Shown here: piece by piece, positions 8,300 to 18,837 of the stretch | Layout of the letters: each line of letters opens with the position of its first letter | How positions within the stretch are numbered: the first letter of the stretch is position 1 | NCBI RefSeq assembly: GCF_030463535.1 | Contig: NC_132881.1 | Coordinates: 9,098,526 to 9,162,525, forward strand | Source of the DNA: Salminus brasiliensis | Lineage: Eukaryota; Chordata; Actinopteri; Characiformes; Bryconidae | DNA: 64,000 nt | Direction of reading: 5' to 3' | The notes under the pieces: model-generated | Told to the model about the DNA's origin: nothing | Databases searched by the model: none | The model's input: only the letters and a program-made list of their open reading frames with translations | Position numbers and translations under genes: made by a program

Positions 8300-9173
8300 C
8301 TTGGCACAGCATTCACCTAACAATGTGTTCATTTATTTATAAGTATTTATAGGACACAGTCACACATGCCAGATTTAGTTCTTTTCAAAGGATACAAAAG
8401 TCTTCATATGAGATATGACTTTTAACAGAATGTTTTTTTTAGTTGAAAATGCAGTAATTTTGATGATTGGTTATGTGTATTGATTTGTAATTATCATTAT
8501 CATTGGGCCTGTTGTGCTGGTTCTTTAGGTCTCATTGGGCCTGTTGTGGTTGGAACTTTAAGCCACTTGCCTATTGTCTATTTTCTATATTGGCATAAAA
8601 AAAAATCCTAAAACTTAGGCCTACTTGAAGCCATAGCTGACACTCGTGTGGCTCCAGTGTTGTGACTGCTTTTTTTTCATGGTAATTCCTACTCCATCCA
8701 CTATGTGGCAGTATATTGGAAGTAGGCCAGGTTACAAGCCAAAAGGGAGGGAACTATGAAGCAGCAAGGTGGTTTAGATGTGGCCCACTTCAGGTCTCAC
8801 TGTAATGAAGATCCTTACTGGTGGAACTACAGGTTCTAACACTCACTGTAAGTTTGCTATCATTTAATTCTTTCTATATTCAGTCAAGCTTTGTGTATGT
8901 TTTATTCATGAGGTTTTGTGCTGTTCTGTTTTTGCAGAAAGCTTCACTTTTGTCTTGTTTTCTGTTTGTTTGTTTCTCTATTTGCAGTCCTTACAACTAA
9001 CTTGCTCTTCTTATGGACATTGGGATAAACTTTACACACAGAAGACAAATGTATCACTCCTGAATTGACTCTCAGCAACTCAAACCAGGGATTTCCATGG
9101 TTCAGACTTTCCTTTCACAAGGAAACACCCAGGATTATAAACTGTTATCAGAAAGAAGGATGTCTGAAATACA
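8300..9173. repeat. Direct duplication, copy 1
   Basis: Begins CTTGGCACAGCATTCACC and matches 9190-9914 in the same orientation with few substitutions. It is longer than copy 2 because it keeps about 30 bp near 8640 (ACTCGTGTGGCTCCAGTG...) and about 110 bp near 8785-8900. No coding frame was recognised. It has TTTGCAG sites after pyrimidine-rich sequence, but nothing that shows an exon. Confidence 0.85.
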
Positions 9174-9189
9174 AACCACTTTGTGAGAG

Positions 9190-9914
9190 CTTGGCACAGT
9201 ATTCACCTTACAATGTGTTCATTTATTTATAAGTATTTATAGGAGACAGTCACACATGCCAGATTTAGTTCTTTTCAAAGGATACAAAAGTCTTCATATG
9301 AGATGTCTATTAACAGAATGTTTTTTTTTAGTTGAAAATGCAATAATTTTGATGACTGGTTATGTGTATTGATTTGTAATGATCATTATCATTGGGCCTG
9401 TTGTGCTGGTTCTTTAGGTATCATTGGGCCTGTTGTGGTTGGAACTTTAAGCCACTTGCCTATTGTCTATTTTCTATATTGGCATTAAAAAAATCCTAAA
9501 ACTTGGGCCTACTTGAAGCCATAGCTGACCTTTTTTTTAATGGTAATTCCTACTCCATCCACTATGTGGCAGTATATTGGAAGTAGGCCAGGTTACAAGC
9601 CAAAAGGGAGGGAACTATGAAGCAGCAAGGTGGTTTAGATGTGGCTTCATGAGGTTTTGTTCTGTTGTGCTTTTGCAGAAAGCTTCACTTTTGTCTTGTT
9701 TTTTGTTTGTTTGTTTCTCTATTTGCAGTCCTTACAACTAACTTGTTCTTCTTATGGACATTGGGATAGACTTTACACACAGAAGACAAATGTATCACTC
9801 CTGAATTGACTCTCAGCAACTCAAACCAGGGATTTCCATGGTTCAGACTTTCCTTTCACAAGGAAACATCCAGGATTATAAACTGTTATCAGAAAGAAGG
9901 ATGTCTGAAATACC
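9190..9914. repeat. Direct duplication, copy 2
   Basis: Second copy of 8300-9173, starting 890 bp further on and carrying the two deletions noted there. The two copies are separated by about 16 bp, so this is a near-perfect tandem duplication. Confidence 0.85.
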
Positions 9915-10981
9915 AACTCCTATGTTTTGGATTGGTTCTATGGACTTCAAGTAAGTACCGTTAATAAGAGGGTGAGTACAGACAAAATTTTACCCACCTT
10001 CAAGCACTAGTGAGCAGTCCACAAGAAATCTGCAGGCTCTCTTAAGTACTTTTTTTGTATATTGTAATCTGGCTATTCTAAGGGTAGTAGTATATTTCAG
10101 ATGTCTCTCTACACTACAGCTGATTTTGGATTTATATGCTTTATGGATGTTTAACTGGAACAATATTACATTAAAAATGGTTAAAATAGGCATATTGTAC
10201 CACAGTGTCACAGTAGTGATTTATTTATTATGAAAATGCGCTACATGCGTGTTTAGAACCTCTAAAGTGATAAAAAAAAAACTGTTTGTTGAAGAAGTTA
10301 AGGTTTGTCATTGATTTTAATTTCTTCTCTGTTCTTCAGTAGGTTTGTTTGTCTTTATAAGTAACACCAGCAGCTCTTTATCTCTGAGAGTTTTTGATTT
10401 CCGCATTTGTTTTGTCTTTTAGCATCAACAGCACCTGTTACAGGAATTCTGGTTATTCTGATTAAATATCCTTGTCCAATTGGAAAGACTGGAAATGTTG
10501 AGGAAATATAATGAGTGTAGTTTCTCTGTTCTCCATCGTTTTTTTTAAGTCATGTTTGAGGTTTTAGGGGATTTGTTTGTGAGTGAGAGGAGGGGCAAAG
10601 TGAATATCTAATGATCCAATATCAAACTAAGTTGACTGAGCTTTCCAAACTCAAGGTTCTCAAACTCAAATTTGCTTGGATTTACAAACAAGTGACTGTG
10701 TTTTTTAGCTCATTAGTAAGACAGCCCGATTCATTTCTGTGAAGTTTAATTTACTAGTGTTTGCAAATGCAGCTTCTCCTAGTCTGAGAAATATGTGGAA
10801 ATAGTACCACCAGTTAAAGTGATGAAATTGGGTATGACGTCCAGTCCTCTATCACAGAGAAAGGCTTCACCTCTGCTGCCTGGAATCTGTTGTGCTCTCC
10901 GGAAACACTGAGAAGGTGCTACACCAAGACCTTACCCAGTCACACCAGTCAGGTAAGTGATGGTTTACTTAATTCAAATCT
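9915..10981. other. Unassigned intergenic sequence
   Basis: No gene or RNA recognised. It contains a segment at about 10760-10843 that resembles 13185-13260 on the other side of the L2 element (shared GAGAAATATGTGGAAAT and GTACCACC stretches). Confidence 0.5.
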
Positions 10982-10999
10982 TTATTCAGTCAAATGATT

Positions 11000-11552
11000 T
11001 TTAGTTGCTGGACCAGGGATAATGGAAAAATCAGCTGATCTAACATTAAGTCTAAATAAAAATAGTTTATTTCTAGTGTCTTTTGGACCTAAAAGGAGAA
11101 GTTTTGTTTTGTTACTGTTAAGAAGAAAGAAGTTATGTGACATCCAGAGTTTTATATCCTTTACACAGTCCTCCATTTTCTTCAATCTAAATTTATCAAC
11201 ATGTTGGGCTGATATATAGAGCTGTGTGTCATCTGCAATGGCAATGGAAATTATTGCCCAGTGGTACATGTATAATGTAAATAATAGCAGTCCTAAAATA
11301 GAGTATTGTGGAACTCCATATCTTACTTGTGTAATTTGATGATAAATCTTTTATCTTTATAAACTGATAGTGTTCAGTTAGATATGATTTAAACCATGGT
11401 AGGGCTGTTCCTGTGATTCCAACCATTTTCCCTAATCTTTCTAGTAGAATAGTGTGAACTATTGTATCAAAGGCTGCACTGCGGTCTAGTAGGGCTAATA
11501 AAGAATATGTAGCCTTGATCAGAGGCAAGAAAGAGATCTTTGTAATCTTCAC
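11000..11552 (-). pseudogene. L2-type LINE reverse transcriptase fragment
   Basis: Two frames together cover the RT core: LLALLDRSAAFDTIVHTILLERL with the first catalytic Asp, VGITGTALPWFKSYL, then after a frameshift near 11230 IADDTQLYIS with the second catalytic pair, and FFLLNSNKTKLLLLGPK. The usual Y/F before ADD is I, and the VPQGSVLGP block is disrupted. Broken and inactive. Confidence 0.83.
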
Positions 11553-12356
11553 TAGGGCTGTCTCTGTGCTACGATGGGGTCTGAATCCAGGAATTTCTTA
11601 TTCATGGATGGACTAGGAGATTTGGTTTCTTAATTAAAGGTTTCATGACTGCTAATTTAAGGGTTTTGGGTACATGCCCTAAGCAAAGGGATGAATTTAC
11701 TATTGTTAAAAGAGGTCTGATTATAATTGGGAGTATTTCGTATAGTATTTTAGAGGGAATTGGGTCAAGTGTACAGGTTGTGAAATTTGCTGAGGAAATC
11801 TTTTTCTAAATCTGGCTGTGGAAGTGGGTAGAAGGCTTCCAGTAGGCAATTTTGATTTAAGGTCAAATGTTTGATTTAATAAGGAGTGTTGGAGTTGTTG
11901 TTTAATGCTTTCTATTTTATTATTAAAAAAATTAAAAACACTACTGGTTAAAGAAGCTGGAATCTTGGGACACTTGGGTCGTCCGCAATTTTCGCTCTAG
12001 TTTCTGCTATGTTTGTTTTAAGGTACGAGTTTGATCACTGTACCACTGTGCGAGCAGAGCCACTTTGTCTAAGGTTAATTGAAGGGTATTTTATAGACCG
12101 TTTGTTAATCTATCTAGCTATGTTTAATCTGACGGAGTGTAAGCTAAGGTTGATAGGTCTGGGAGGTTTTCAGTAAACTGTACAGCGGTCATTGGGTTAT
12201 TGCATGCTTTAGAAAGTGGCAAGGGGCCAAATTAACATTTTGCTTAAGATGTAGCTCATAGGGGATTAAATAATGGTCTGATGTTACTAAGCTTGAGGTA
12301 GAATATTTAGATTATCATCGCTAACACCCAGGCTCAGGACTAAATCTAGGGTATGA

Positions 12357-12674
12357 TTACAGTAATGTGTGGATCCAGTTACAGTTATCTAAGATTGATG
12401 CAAGGGCCTTTTTTAATGGATCGTCTGCTTTTTCAAAATTAATATTAAAGTCTCCTACTATTATAACTTTGTTGCTGCACACTGCAGAGTCTGCAGCAAA
12501 ATCACTCAATTCTTTTAAAAATTCAGAGTGTGGTGCTGGAGGACTACAAATAATAGTTAGTGTGAATGCATTTTTATTTGTGGCTGGATTTGATATATTA
12601 ATGTAGAGAATCTTAAACAAAGTGAATTTGATACAGTGTTTTTGAATATAAGTGTTTTCTGTTAGATTACGCAT
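12357..12674 (-). pseudogene. L2-type LINE endonuclease fragment
   Basis: About 105 codons. The segment NAFTLTIICSPPAPHSEFLKELSDF leads to VIIVGDFNINFEKADDP, the conserved GDFN block of AP-type endonucleases that nick the target DNA. The remaining catalytic blocks are in other frames or lost. Confidence 0.8.
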
Positions 12675-13061
12675 ACTCCACCTCCTCTGCCTGATAATCT
12701 AGGGCTATGTACATATTTATAACCTGCGGGGGTGGCTTCATTTAGTGCTAAATATTGATCAGGTCTAATACAGGTTTCAGACATCTTATTTCTGATCACT
12801 TCATTTCATTTACAATGACTGCTTTCAGAGTTAATGATCTCATTTTAAGTAGACCGAGCTTTAGGTCTAAGATGGTGCGGTTATCATTTGAATGCGAACA
12901 TTTAACACAAATTAAATTAATAAAACAAGCTGATTTAAATGTTCTGTGTTTGGGTTTAATTTGGGGCACAGACACAGTCTCAATGCGATGAAACCTGGGT
13001 GACCCCTCAAAGCAGCTCACAGAGTTAGCCTGTCTGTCTGCGGCCTGGTGTGTGTTTGTGG

Positions 13062-13114
13062 GGTTTGTTTGTTTGTTTGTTTGTTTGTTTTTGTTTTGTT
13101 TTTGTTGTTTTTTT
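13062..13114. repeat. (GTTT)n microsatellite
   Basis: Repeats of GTTT, then GTTTT-like variants. The Lys/Gln/Thr-rich minus-strand frame across it is a product of this simple repeat. Confidence 0.85.
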
Positions 13115-13576
13115 GGCTCGACAACCCATGTCACTTTGGTGAAGTGTTATACTGTAATGAGTGTTATCTTGTATGATTTTTGTTCTTTCAAATGCAACAT
13201 CTTTGTCTTAGAAATATGTAGAAATGGTACCACCCGGGAAAGTGGTGAGATTGGGTATGGGGGTTAGATTTACGCAGCCATGTTAACTGAGTTTAGTAAA
13301 AATCTGTGGGTTGCATTCCTGTCTGTCCCTCTACAATGCTCTTTTCTATCCGTCCATCCACAACGCTCTTTCTGTCTATCCCAGTCTTTACTTGCCTATC
13401 TGCTTGCTACTCCTAGTCATTTCTTTTTTGTAATTTAACACAGTAAACAAAAGCTCATGTGGTACAGATATACATACTGATACACATTGTACCAACACCA
13501 ATCCTTCAATAATAATTATAAAGTGAAATAATAAGGTATACAAACATCTCTTAGTTTAAGTCTTATAATCATGCTG
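13115..13576. other. Unassigned sequence between LINEs
   Basis: No gene. Position 13185-13260 resembles about 10760-10843. A TGTCTGTC/TCTATC-rich stretch lies at 13320-13400. Confidence 0.5.
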
Positions 13577-13888
13577 TTAGTTAGAAGTGAGATGATCCAT
13601 GAAATAATCCCAAATTCCCAGTTCCACAGGCCCTTTGCCCCTCATTCTAGCTAACATAACCTCATGTGATGTGGTCTCACTCATTAGGATTTCCCACTCT
13701 TGGAGTGTAGGACATGTGGGTGGTTTCCAGTGTCTTAATATAACTCTGATGGCTGAGGTTATCCCCAGCATCAAAACTGAATATACGCCTTTTGTTAGAG
13801 TTGGGGTTTCTGTTTTATCTCCCAAGAGACATAAGTGGGGAGACACTGGCAGGGCTACTCCCGCCCATGTGTCCAACAATTCCAACAC
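13577..13888 (-). pseudogene. L1 ORF2 C-terminal fragment
   Basis: About 103 codons with HLCLLGD, KGVYSVLMLGITSAIRVILRHWK and the PPTCPTLQEWEILMSE block, which match the C-terminal tail typical of fish L1 ORF2. It ends at a stop at 13577. Confidence 0.75.
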
Positions 13889-14308
13889 ACTGTGCCAAAA
13901 TGGTTTAACTATGTGGCATTCCCATATTTTAAATTTTATATTGTATAAATTTCCCTTTAACTAAATTTGCCATTTTGTGCTATGATCTGACTCCATGTAT
14001 CCCTATTAATTTCACACTTAATATGTCTCTGCCAAATTATTCTTAATTGATCACATACACTGCAAATTAAAGAAATTGAGTTTTTATAAAATATTGATGC
14101 CTTAATAAGAGTTATCTAGATAGTTAGCCATTGGGTTGGCTGGTCTTACTGAGCAAGGCTTTCTAATTATGCAATGTCTAATTTGTAAATTTTCCAGAAA
14201 TCACCTTTTTCGTGTAGCATTTACTGTTGACCAAGTTCAGTAAATTACATAAATGTCCCCTCTTTTTAGAGATCATTCACAGTGTGTATACCCTTGTCTA
14301 CACCCTTT

Positions 14309-14882
14309 TCAAAACACTTTCTGCTTCCCAATCTTCACCTCTGGGTTGAACCAGAATGATGCATGATGTTGTTTGTAGTGGGAAATCCTGTGCAATTTAT
14401 GAACCTTTGCCCAGACCTCTTGAGAGTGCATAGTGACTGGGTTTACTCCTTTGATGGCAGGGTTCGCTCTTATGGCCACCGCTAGGGGTTCCAGTGCAAT
14501 TGTAAATAAGAGCAGTGGCATACAGCAACCCTAAAGCATCAGTTTTGACAAATATTATTTTTATCCATTTAGCAAAACCAGAACCAAAACCAAACCTCAA
14601 CAGGTCCGAGTGTAAGGAGTCCCACTCGACCCTATCGAAGGCCTGTTGAGCATCAAGCAATACAGTGGCCACTGGCATTGGCATTGACTAGGAGGCATTT
14701 AACCACATTAGGTGCATGAGCCTTCTCAAATTATCAGTAGAAGACCTACCCTTTATAAAGCCTACTTGATCTGAATGTATAATGTGTGGTAAGATTGTTT
14801 CCAATCTGAAGATCAGTACCTTAGCCAGTATCTTACTATATACAATGATGAGGCTGATTGGTCGAAAGTTAGCCGGATCCAT
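14309..14882 (-). pseudogene. L1 reverse transcriptase fragment
   Basis: Spread over three frames: ANFRPISLIIVYSKILAKVL with HSDQVGFIKGRSSTDN (14882-14688), VLLDAQQAFDRVEWDSL with the first catalytic Asp and FGFGSGFAKWIKIIF (14684-14550), then LLLFTIALEPLAVAIRANPAI. Immediately after this the sequence jumps to WAKVHKLHRISHYKQH...WFNPEVKIGKQKVF, which belongs far downstream in L1 ORF2. The catalytic YADD box is therefore deleted. Confidence 0.8.
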
Positions 14883-15573
14883 ATGATCTCTTCCTTTCTT
14901 AAGTATCAGAGTGAGGAGTGTTTTTTAAGAGATGTTGGAAGTGAAAAGCCTCTTTGAAAAGCCTCCTGAAACATATTTGTCAGTATTGGAGTAATTATAT
15001 TCTTTATAGTACTCCACCAGAAACCCATTTGTTCCTGGTGATTTCCCTGTTTTCATGCCAGTTTTAACCTCTTCTTGGGTTATTGGTGCATCAAGAATAA
15101 ATGCTTGATCTATACAGGTTCTCATAGAATTGTTTACAGACATCATTATTACCTTTAGAAATGATGTGGACAGAACATTGTTCTTTTAACTGTCTGGCCA
15201 AAAATTGTGTCCGAACGTGTTTTTTTTTGTTTGTTTTTTTATTGAAAATGTCCTGAATTCGAAACTTACATTTACAAATGTTTTTAAATAAGCTTTCAGA
15301 GTAATGTCTGGCCAACTCTTTTTACCATGCTATTTAGTTCTGCTACCAATGTTTTAATTCTCTAATTGAGCTATTTTTCCCTTTTCAGAGTCTGTGCAAT
15401 CCTTTTACCCCAATGTATGCTTTAGATGCCTCCAAAACCATTGCTACGCTGTCTGTGCTACCCAAATTAAAGACCTTAAATTTAAGACCTAATTGAAGTC
15501 CTGCCTTGTCCTTGGGCATTTCCCAATTTATTAACTCCATGAAAGAAAGATGGATCCTCCATGTTAGGAGCAT

Positions 15574-16104
15574 AGATATTACACAGTGTTATTTACCCTT
15601 TATATCTTAGAAGAACATGAACAGAAAAATGTCTCCAGTAGCCAGCTGAGGATTCTCTTCTTGTTAAATTCATGTCCACAAAACTAACAACAAAGAGAAA
15701 AAAGGAAGAAAAAAAAGAAGAGAACTTAACTTAGGTCAGTGGAATGTCTGAGACGTCTACTAGGTTATAGCCTAAACAGCTACACAAAGCTATCCAGACC
15801 AATTATACCTCTCAGTCTCCTTGTGCTAGTGGATGTTTTATAGTTTATTCTCCATCAGTAACTTACTTCTCTATGAACTTGACAGCTTCTGTTGTGACGT
15901 CAAACTTTGTTTCTCCTCTTCTACGCAAACTGGAGCGCTGCAGGAAAGACTAAAGGAAACCTCACTTTCTTGTCACGCAGCAGCTGTTTCGCCAATCAGA
16001 AAGTTTTCCTCCTCTCAACCAGCTTCTTCGACATGTATGGAAACAAGGAAATGTTGCTTCCACACCACACTACACCTCCTTTCTCCCTTGCAGCTTTAAA
16101 GACA
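15574..16104. other. Non-coding gap inside the L1 remnant
   Basis: Occupies the place where the L1 endonuclease should be but shows no endonuclease blocks. It contains a perfect CRE palindrome TGACGTCA (15895-15902) and a CCAAT box (15992-15996) about 100 bp apart. It may be a separate insertion, for example a promoter-bearing UTR or LTR piece. No gene start could be tied to it. Confidence 0.4.
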
Positions 16105-16413
16105 TTATCTCTTGTGGTTGAACGCAGAGAGGATCAATCTCTGAGGCTGGTCTTCATGCGGACGAGATCTGGGAGAGCAGTGTGCTCTTTCAATTTCGAA
16201 TTTGTTGTTAATGTGCATGTGCAGGCCCTCTGACAGTATCATTTCAATGCATACAATCAAGTTCTCCCCTTCAATGCCCTCTTTTAAGCCCAACAATCTG
16301 ACATTATTGTGGCAGCTTCTATTTTCCAGATCTTCCACACGGCTCTCCAGAGTATCTATGCGCTTGCCATGCAGCTCATGGCCATTCACCAGTTGTTGAG
16401 TGGCCTCTTCCAA
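16105..16413 (-). pseudogene. L1 ORF1 fragment
   Basis: About 102 codons: a heptad-like helix (RIDTLESRVEDLENRS) passing into HNNVRLLGLKEGIEG, the signature of L1 ORF1 RNA-binding proteins, and then FEIERAHCSPRSRP. ORF1p coats L1 RNA. Full-length fish L1 ORF1 proteins are about three times longer; here both ends are missing. Confidence 0.8.
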
Positions 16414-16764
16414 GTTGGAGATTGCCCTTCCTCCTCTGCTAGTCGCCCCTGCATGCCGTTTTTCATTTATTCTGTAGTGTCCTTAATCATTGACACATCA
16501 TAAGCAACTGTTTGCAGCGACAAGCTCATTCTACTCACTTCGGCAAGGATGTGTTCCAAATTAGCATTCTGTCCCATTTCAGGCTAGCATCACCTGGTTC
16601 GGTAGCAGCTGCCCCTTCCCTCATGAAGGCTTAAAATATTTTGAAGATAAAGACGTTCTTATGGATGAATGGTTTCGAACAGTAGAAAGTTTGATAATGA
16701 AATACTGTGTTTACTTTCAAGGAATATGGTGGCCATGGAGAGGCACTGGGAGCATCTGCGTGAC

Positions 16765-16830
16765 CAGGGCCAGCCCAAGACTTTATGGGGCCCTAAGCAG
16801 ATTTTCATTTGGGCCCCCATACCACTACCT
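16765..16830. mobile_element. Possible hAT transposon end
   Basis: Starts CAGGGCCAGCCCAAGACTTT, followed by GGGGCCCTAAGCAG and GGGCCCCCA. This resembles the CAGGGCCGGCCC-type terminal inverted repeat with GGGGCCCTAAGC of vertebrate hAT elements. No opposite end and no transposase are visible, so only a fragment is claimed. Confidence 0.5.
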
Positions 16831-17126
16831 TAGCACCAGATGCTTCAGCATTCCGTATGCTGCACTGTGTGTATTGTACCCATTAGCATTATTTGTAATT
16901 AGCTTACATCGTACACAAAAATGTTCTAATTAATTTTTACTTTTAAATACAGAGTGATGTATACATGTTCAGTATCATTAGCAGACAAGACACTGCATTT
17001 ACAGTAAACAAGTTAATGAGATTAATATAGAAAACATTTGACAGCCATTTTGCTATTAAGGAGTGTTGGATTTGTTGTCACCTGGTGTAGCTGATTTAGA
17101 ACATGAGTTAAAATGTTAGTTGTAGA
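16831..17126. other. Unassigned sequence
   Basis: No gene. A short stretch at about 17052-17075 (TTAAGGAGTGTTGGATTTGTTG) matches the plus strand of the minus-oriented L2 copy at about 11878. It is therefore inverted relative to the plus-oriented L2 fragment that follows it. Confidence 0.45.
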
Positions 17127-17947
17127 ACAAAGGCTGGAAGTCTTCTACTCACTTCCACAGCCAGAACTAACAAAAAACTATTTCTTCAGTAAATTTTACA
17201 ACCTGTACACTCGACCCGATTCCCTTTAAAATACTGACCGAATTACTCCCAATTATAATAAGACCTCTTTTAACAATAGTAAATTCATAGCCTTTGACAC
17301 TATAGATAACACTATTCTCTTTGAAAGATTAGAGAACATGGTTGGAATCACAGAAACAGCCCTATTGTGGTTCAAATCATATCTAAACGAACCCTATCAG
17401 TCCGTATTTCTAAATTACACAGATGTCCAATATGGAGTTCCACAATGCTCTATTTAAGGGCATCTATTATTTACATTATAGATGTTACCACAGGGCAGTT
17501 ATAAGCAGAAAGGATGTTAACTTACAGATGCAGATGACCCTGCTCTATATATCAGCCAAACCTGATAGTAACTCTAGATTAAAGAAAATTGAGGACTGTG
17601 TGAAGGATGTACTCTGGATGCCACATGACTTCGTTCTCCTTAACAGTAACAAAACATAGGTTCTCTTTTTAGGTCCAAAAGACACTAGAAGTAAACTCAG
17701 ACTAAATGTTACACTTGGCTGTTTTTTTGCATTATTCTGGTCCAGCAGCTACAAATCTTGGTGTCTTATTTAATTCAGATCTATCATTTCAGCAACATAT
17801 AGCTAAATAACTAGGACAGCCTACATTGCCAAACTAAGAAATTCCTTTTCTACAGAATGCAGAAAAGCTAGTACACACTTAACCTCACGGTTAGATTATT
17901 GCAACACACTTTTATCAGGCTGTTCCAGCAGGTACCTCAATAAACTT
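17127..17947 (+). mobile_element. L2-type LINE fragment, plus strand
   Basis: RT part of a second L2-type copy, opposite in orientation to 10982-13010 and clearly the same family. It shows AFDTIDNTILFERLENMVGI, TALLWFKSYL, a degraded YGVPQ block, a DADDPALYIS catalytic box, RLKKIEDCVKDV, NSNKT, LGVLFNSDLSF and RLDYCNTLLSG. Several stops and frameshifts are present. The endonuclease half is absent (5' truncated, as is usual for LINE insertions). Confidence 0.83.
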
Positions 17948-18364
17948 TGTTGTGGTTCTTCTACTTCTTCGGAGGAGGACTTCTTTTGAAAGGAGACTCG
18001 TGACCACCGTCTTTCAATTGTAACAATGAAACATTTTATTCCAAACAAAAGTACAGTGTGGAAGGAGTCTGCCAATTCTGGGTGCCCTTCTTCTCTCTCT
18101 CCCAGACAAAGGAATACCTTATGTTTTATACCCTACTATACGTCATATGTTGTTGGACTGTTCTCATATGCAGGATGTCTGCATTTCATCCATAAGGAAT
18201 CATCATTAGCCCCCACCATTACTTACATGGTCTACGTGCTGCAGACACAGCTGGACCCCTTAACATCTCTTTTACGTTATGTTTGTTCAGTTCATGTACA
18301 GTTTCTCACATTAGGTCTGGGAACGGAACCCACTCTCCTTTCCAAGTATACCCCATCGGCCTCA
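17948..18364. other. Unassigned; LTR-like end at 17948
   Basis: Begins TGTTGTGG. On the minus strand it carries an AATAAA about 95 bp before an ACCACAACA end, which is how a minus-strand LTR would finish. The other LTR end could not be placed. A 161-codon plus-strand frame starts at 18026 and runs to 18511, through the first acceptor-like and donor-like sites of the satellite array. It matches no family I recognise and is the longest frame in the window not explained by a transposon. Confidence 0.35.
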
Positions 18365-18837
18365 CTATATTCAGTTTCCATACCTGTATTGACTTTTTTT
18401 TGTGTTACAGGTTCTCAGGAACCCCATCAACCCAACAAATGTATTTTCATCAGCAACTGTGTGGCTCACTGTCTGAACTGTGTGTTCTGCAACTCTGTAA
18501 CATGTAAGTGATCATTTAGTTTCTATTGATGCATTGACTTTATTGTCTTACAGGCTTTCTGGACCCCAAGACCCCACCCCCCTCCTCCATCCTAATGGTG
18601 GGTCCAGCCGAGAAGGGTCTGTGCATCTGCAACTGTGTGTGGTTCGCTGTCCATCATTCTGCAACTCTGTAACTGGTAAGTGATCGTTCAGTTTGTATAC
18701 ATGTATTGCCTTTTTTTGTCTTACACGCTTTCAGGACCAATGGTTCCCCCCTTCCTGATGGTGTATACAGCCAACAATGGTCTGTCCATTGCTACGGTGT
18801 GTGGCTCACTATCAATCTGTCTGCAAGTGTGTAACAG
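18365..18837 (+). repeat. Divergent edge units of the satellite
   Basis: Three atypical units at the left border. The first has a truncated intron-like part with acceptor TGTGTTACAG and exon-like 18411-18503 (93 nt). Next come intron-like 18504-18553 (50 nt, GTAAGTGA ... TTACAG) and exon-like 18554-18675 (122 nt, C-rich insert CCCCACCCCCCTCC). The third is a D-type unit starting at 18676 whose acceptor is mutated (TTACAC). All share the CAACTGTGTG...GGTTCGCT/GGCTCACT core with the main array, so they are relatives and not chance neighbours. Confidence 0.85.

Larger units (their letters stand above)
10982..13010 (-). mobile_element. L2-type LINE remnant, minus strand
   Basis: A decayed non-LTR retrotransposon whose ORF2 can be followed from high to low coordinates through many frameshifts and stops. 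The N-terminal segment lies near 12980-12800, the endonuclease with IIVGDFNINF at 12674-12357, a linker, the pre-RT segment TLDPIPSKILYEILP with HVPKTLKLAVMKPLIKKPN near 11800-11600, and the RT at 11552-11000. The SAAFDTI and ADDTQLYIS blocks and the layout fit the L2 branch of the CR1/L2 group, common in fish. It is not functional. The lower-coordinate (3') end stops inside the RT C-terminal region. Confidence 0.85.
13577..16560 (-). mobile_element. L1-type LINE remnant, minus strand
   Basis: Blocks appear in L1 order from high to low coordinates: ORF1 coiled coil/RRM start (16413-16105), ORF2 middle region with STDSVAMVLEASKAYI (15573-15385), a pre-RT segment (15315-14925) with LDAPITQEEVK and KSPGTNGFLVEYYKE, the RT N-terminal half (14882-14397), and the C-terminal region (14450-13577). 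Most of the endonuclease, and the RT segment with the YADD box, are not visible, so the copy has at least two large deletions besides frameshifts. Inactive. Confidence 0.83.

Noticed and set aside
9990-10211. 73-codon minus-strand frame
   Set aside because: Short, no recognised similarity, AT-rich surroundings; expected by chance.
12796-13134. 112-codon minus-strand frame with Lys/Gln/Thr-rich start
   Set aside because: The first part is the (GTTT)n microsatellite, and the rest is decayed L2 sequence.
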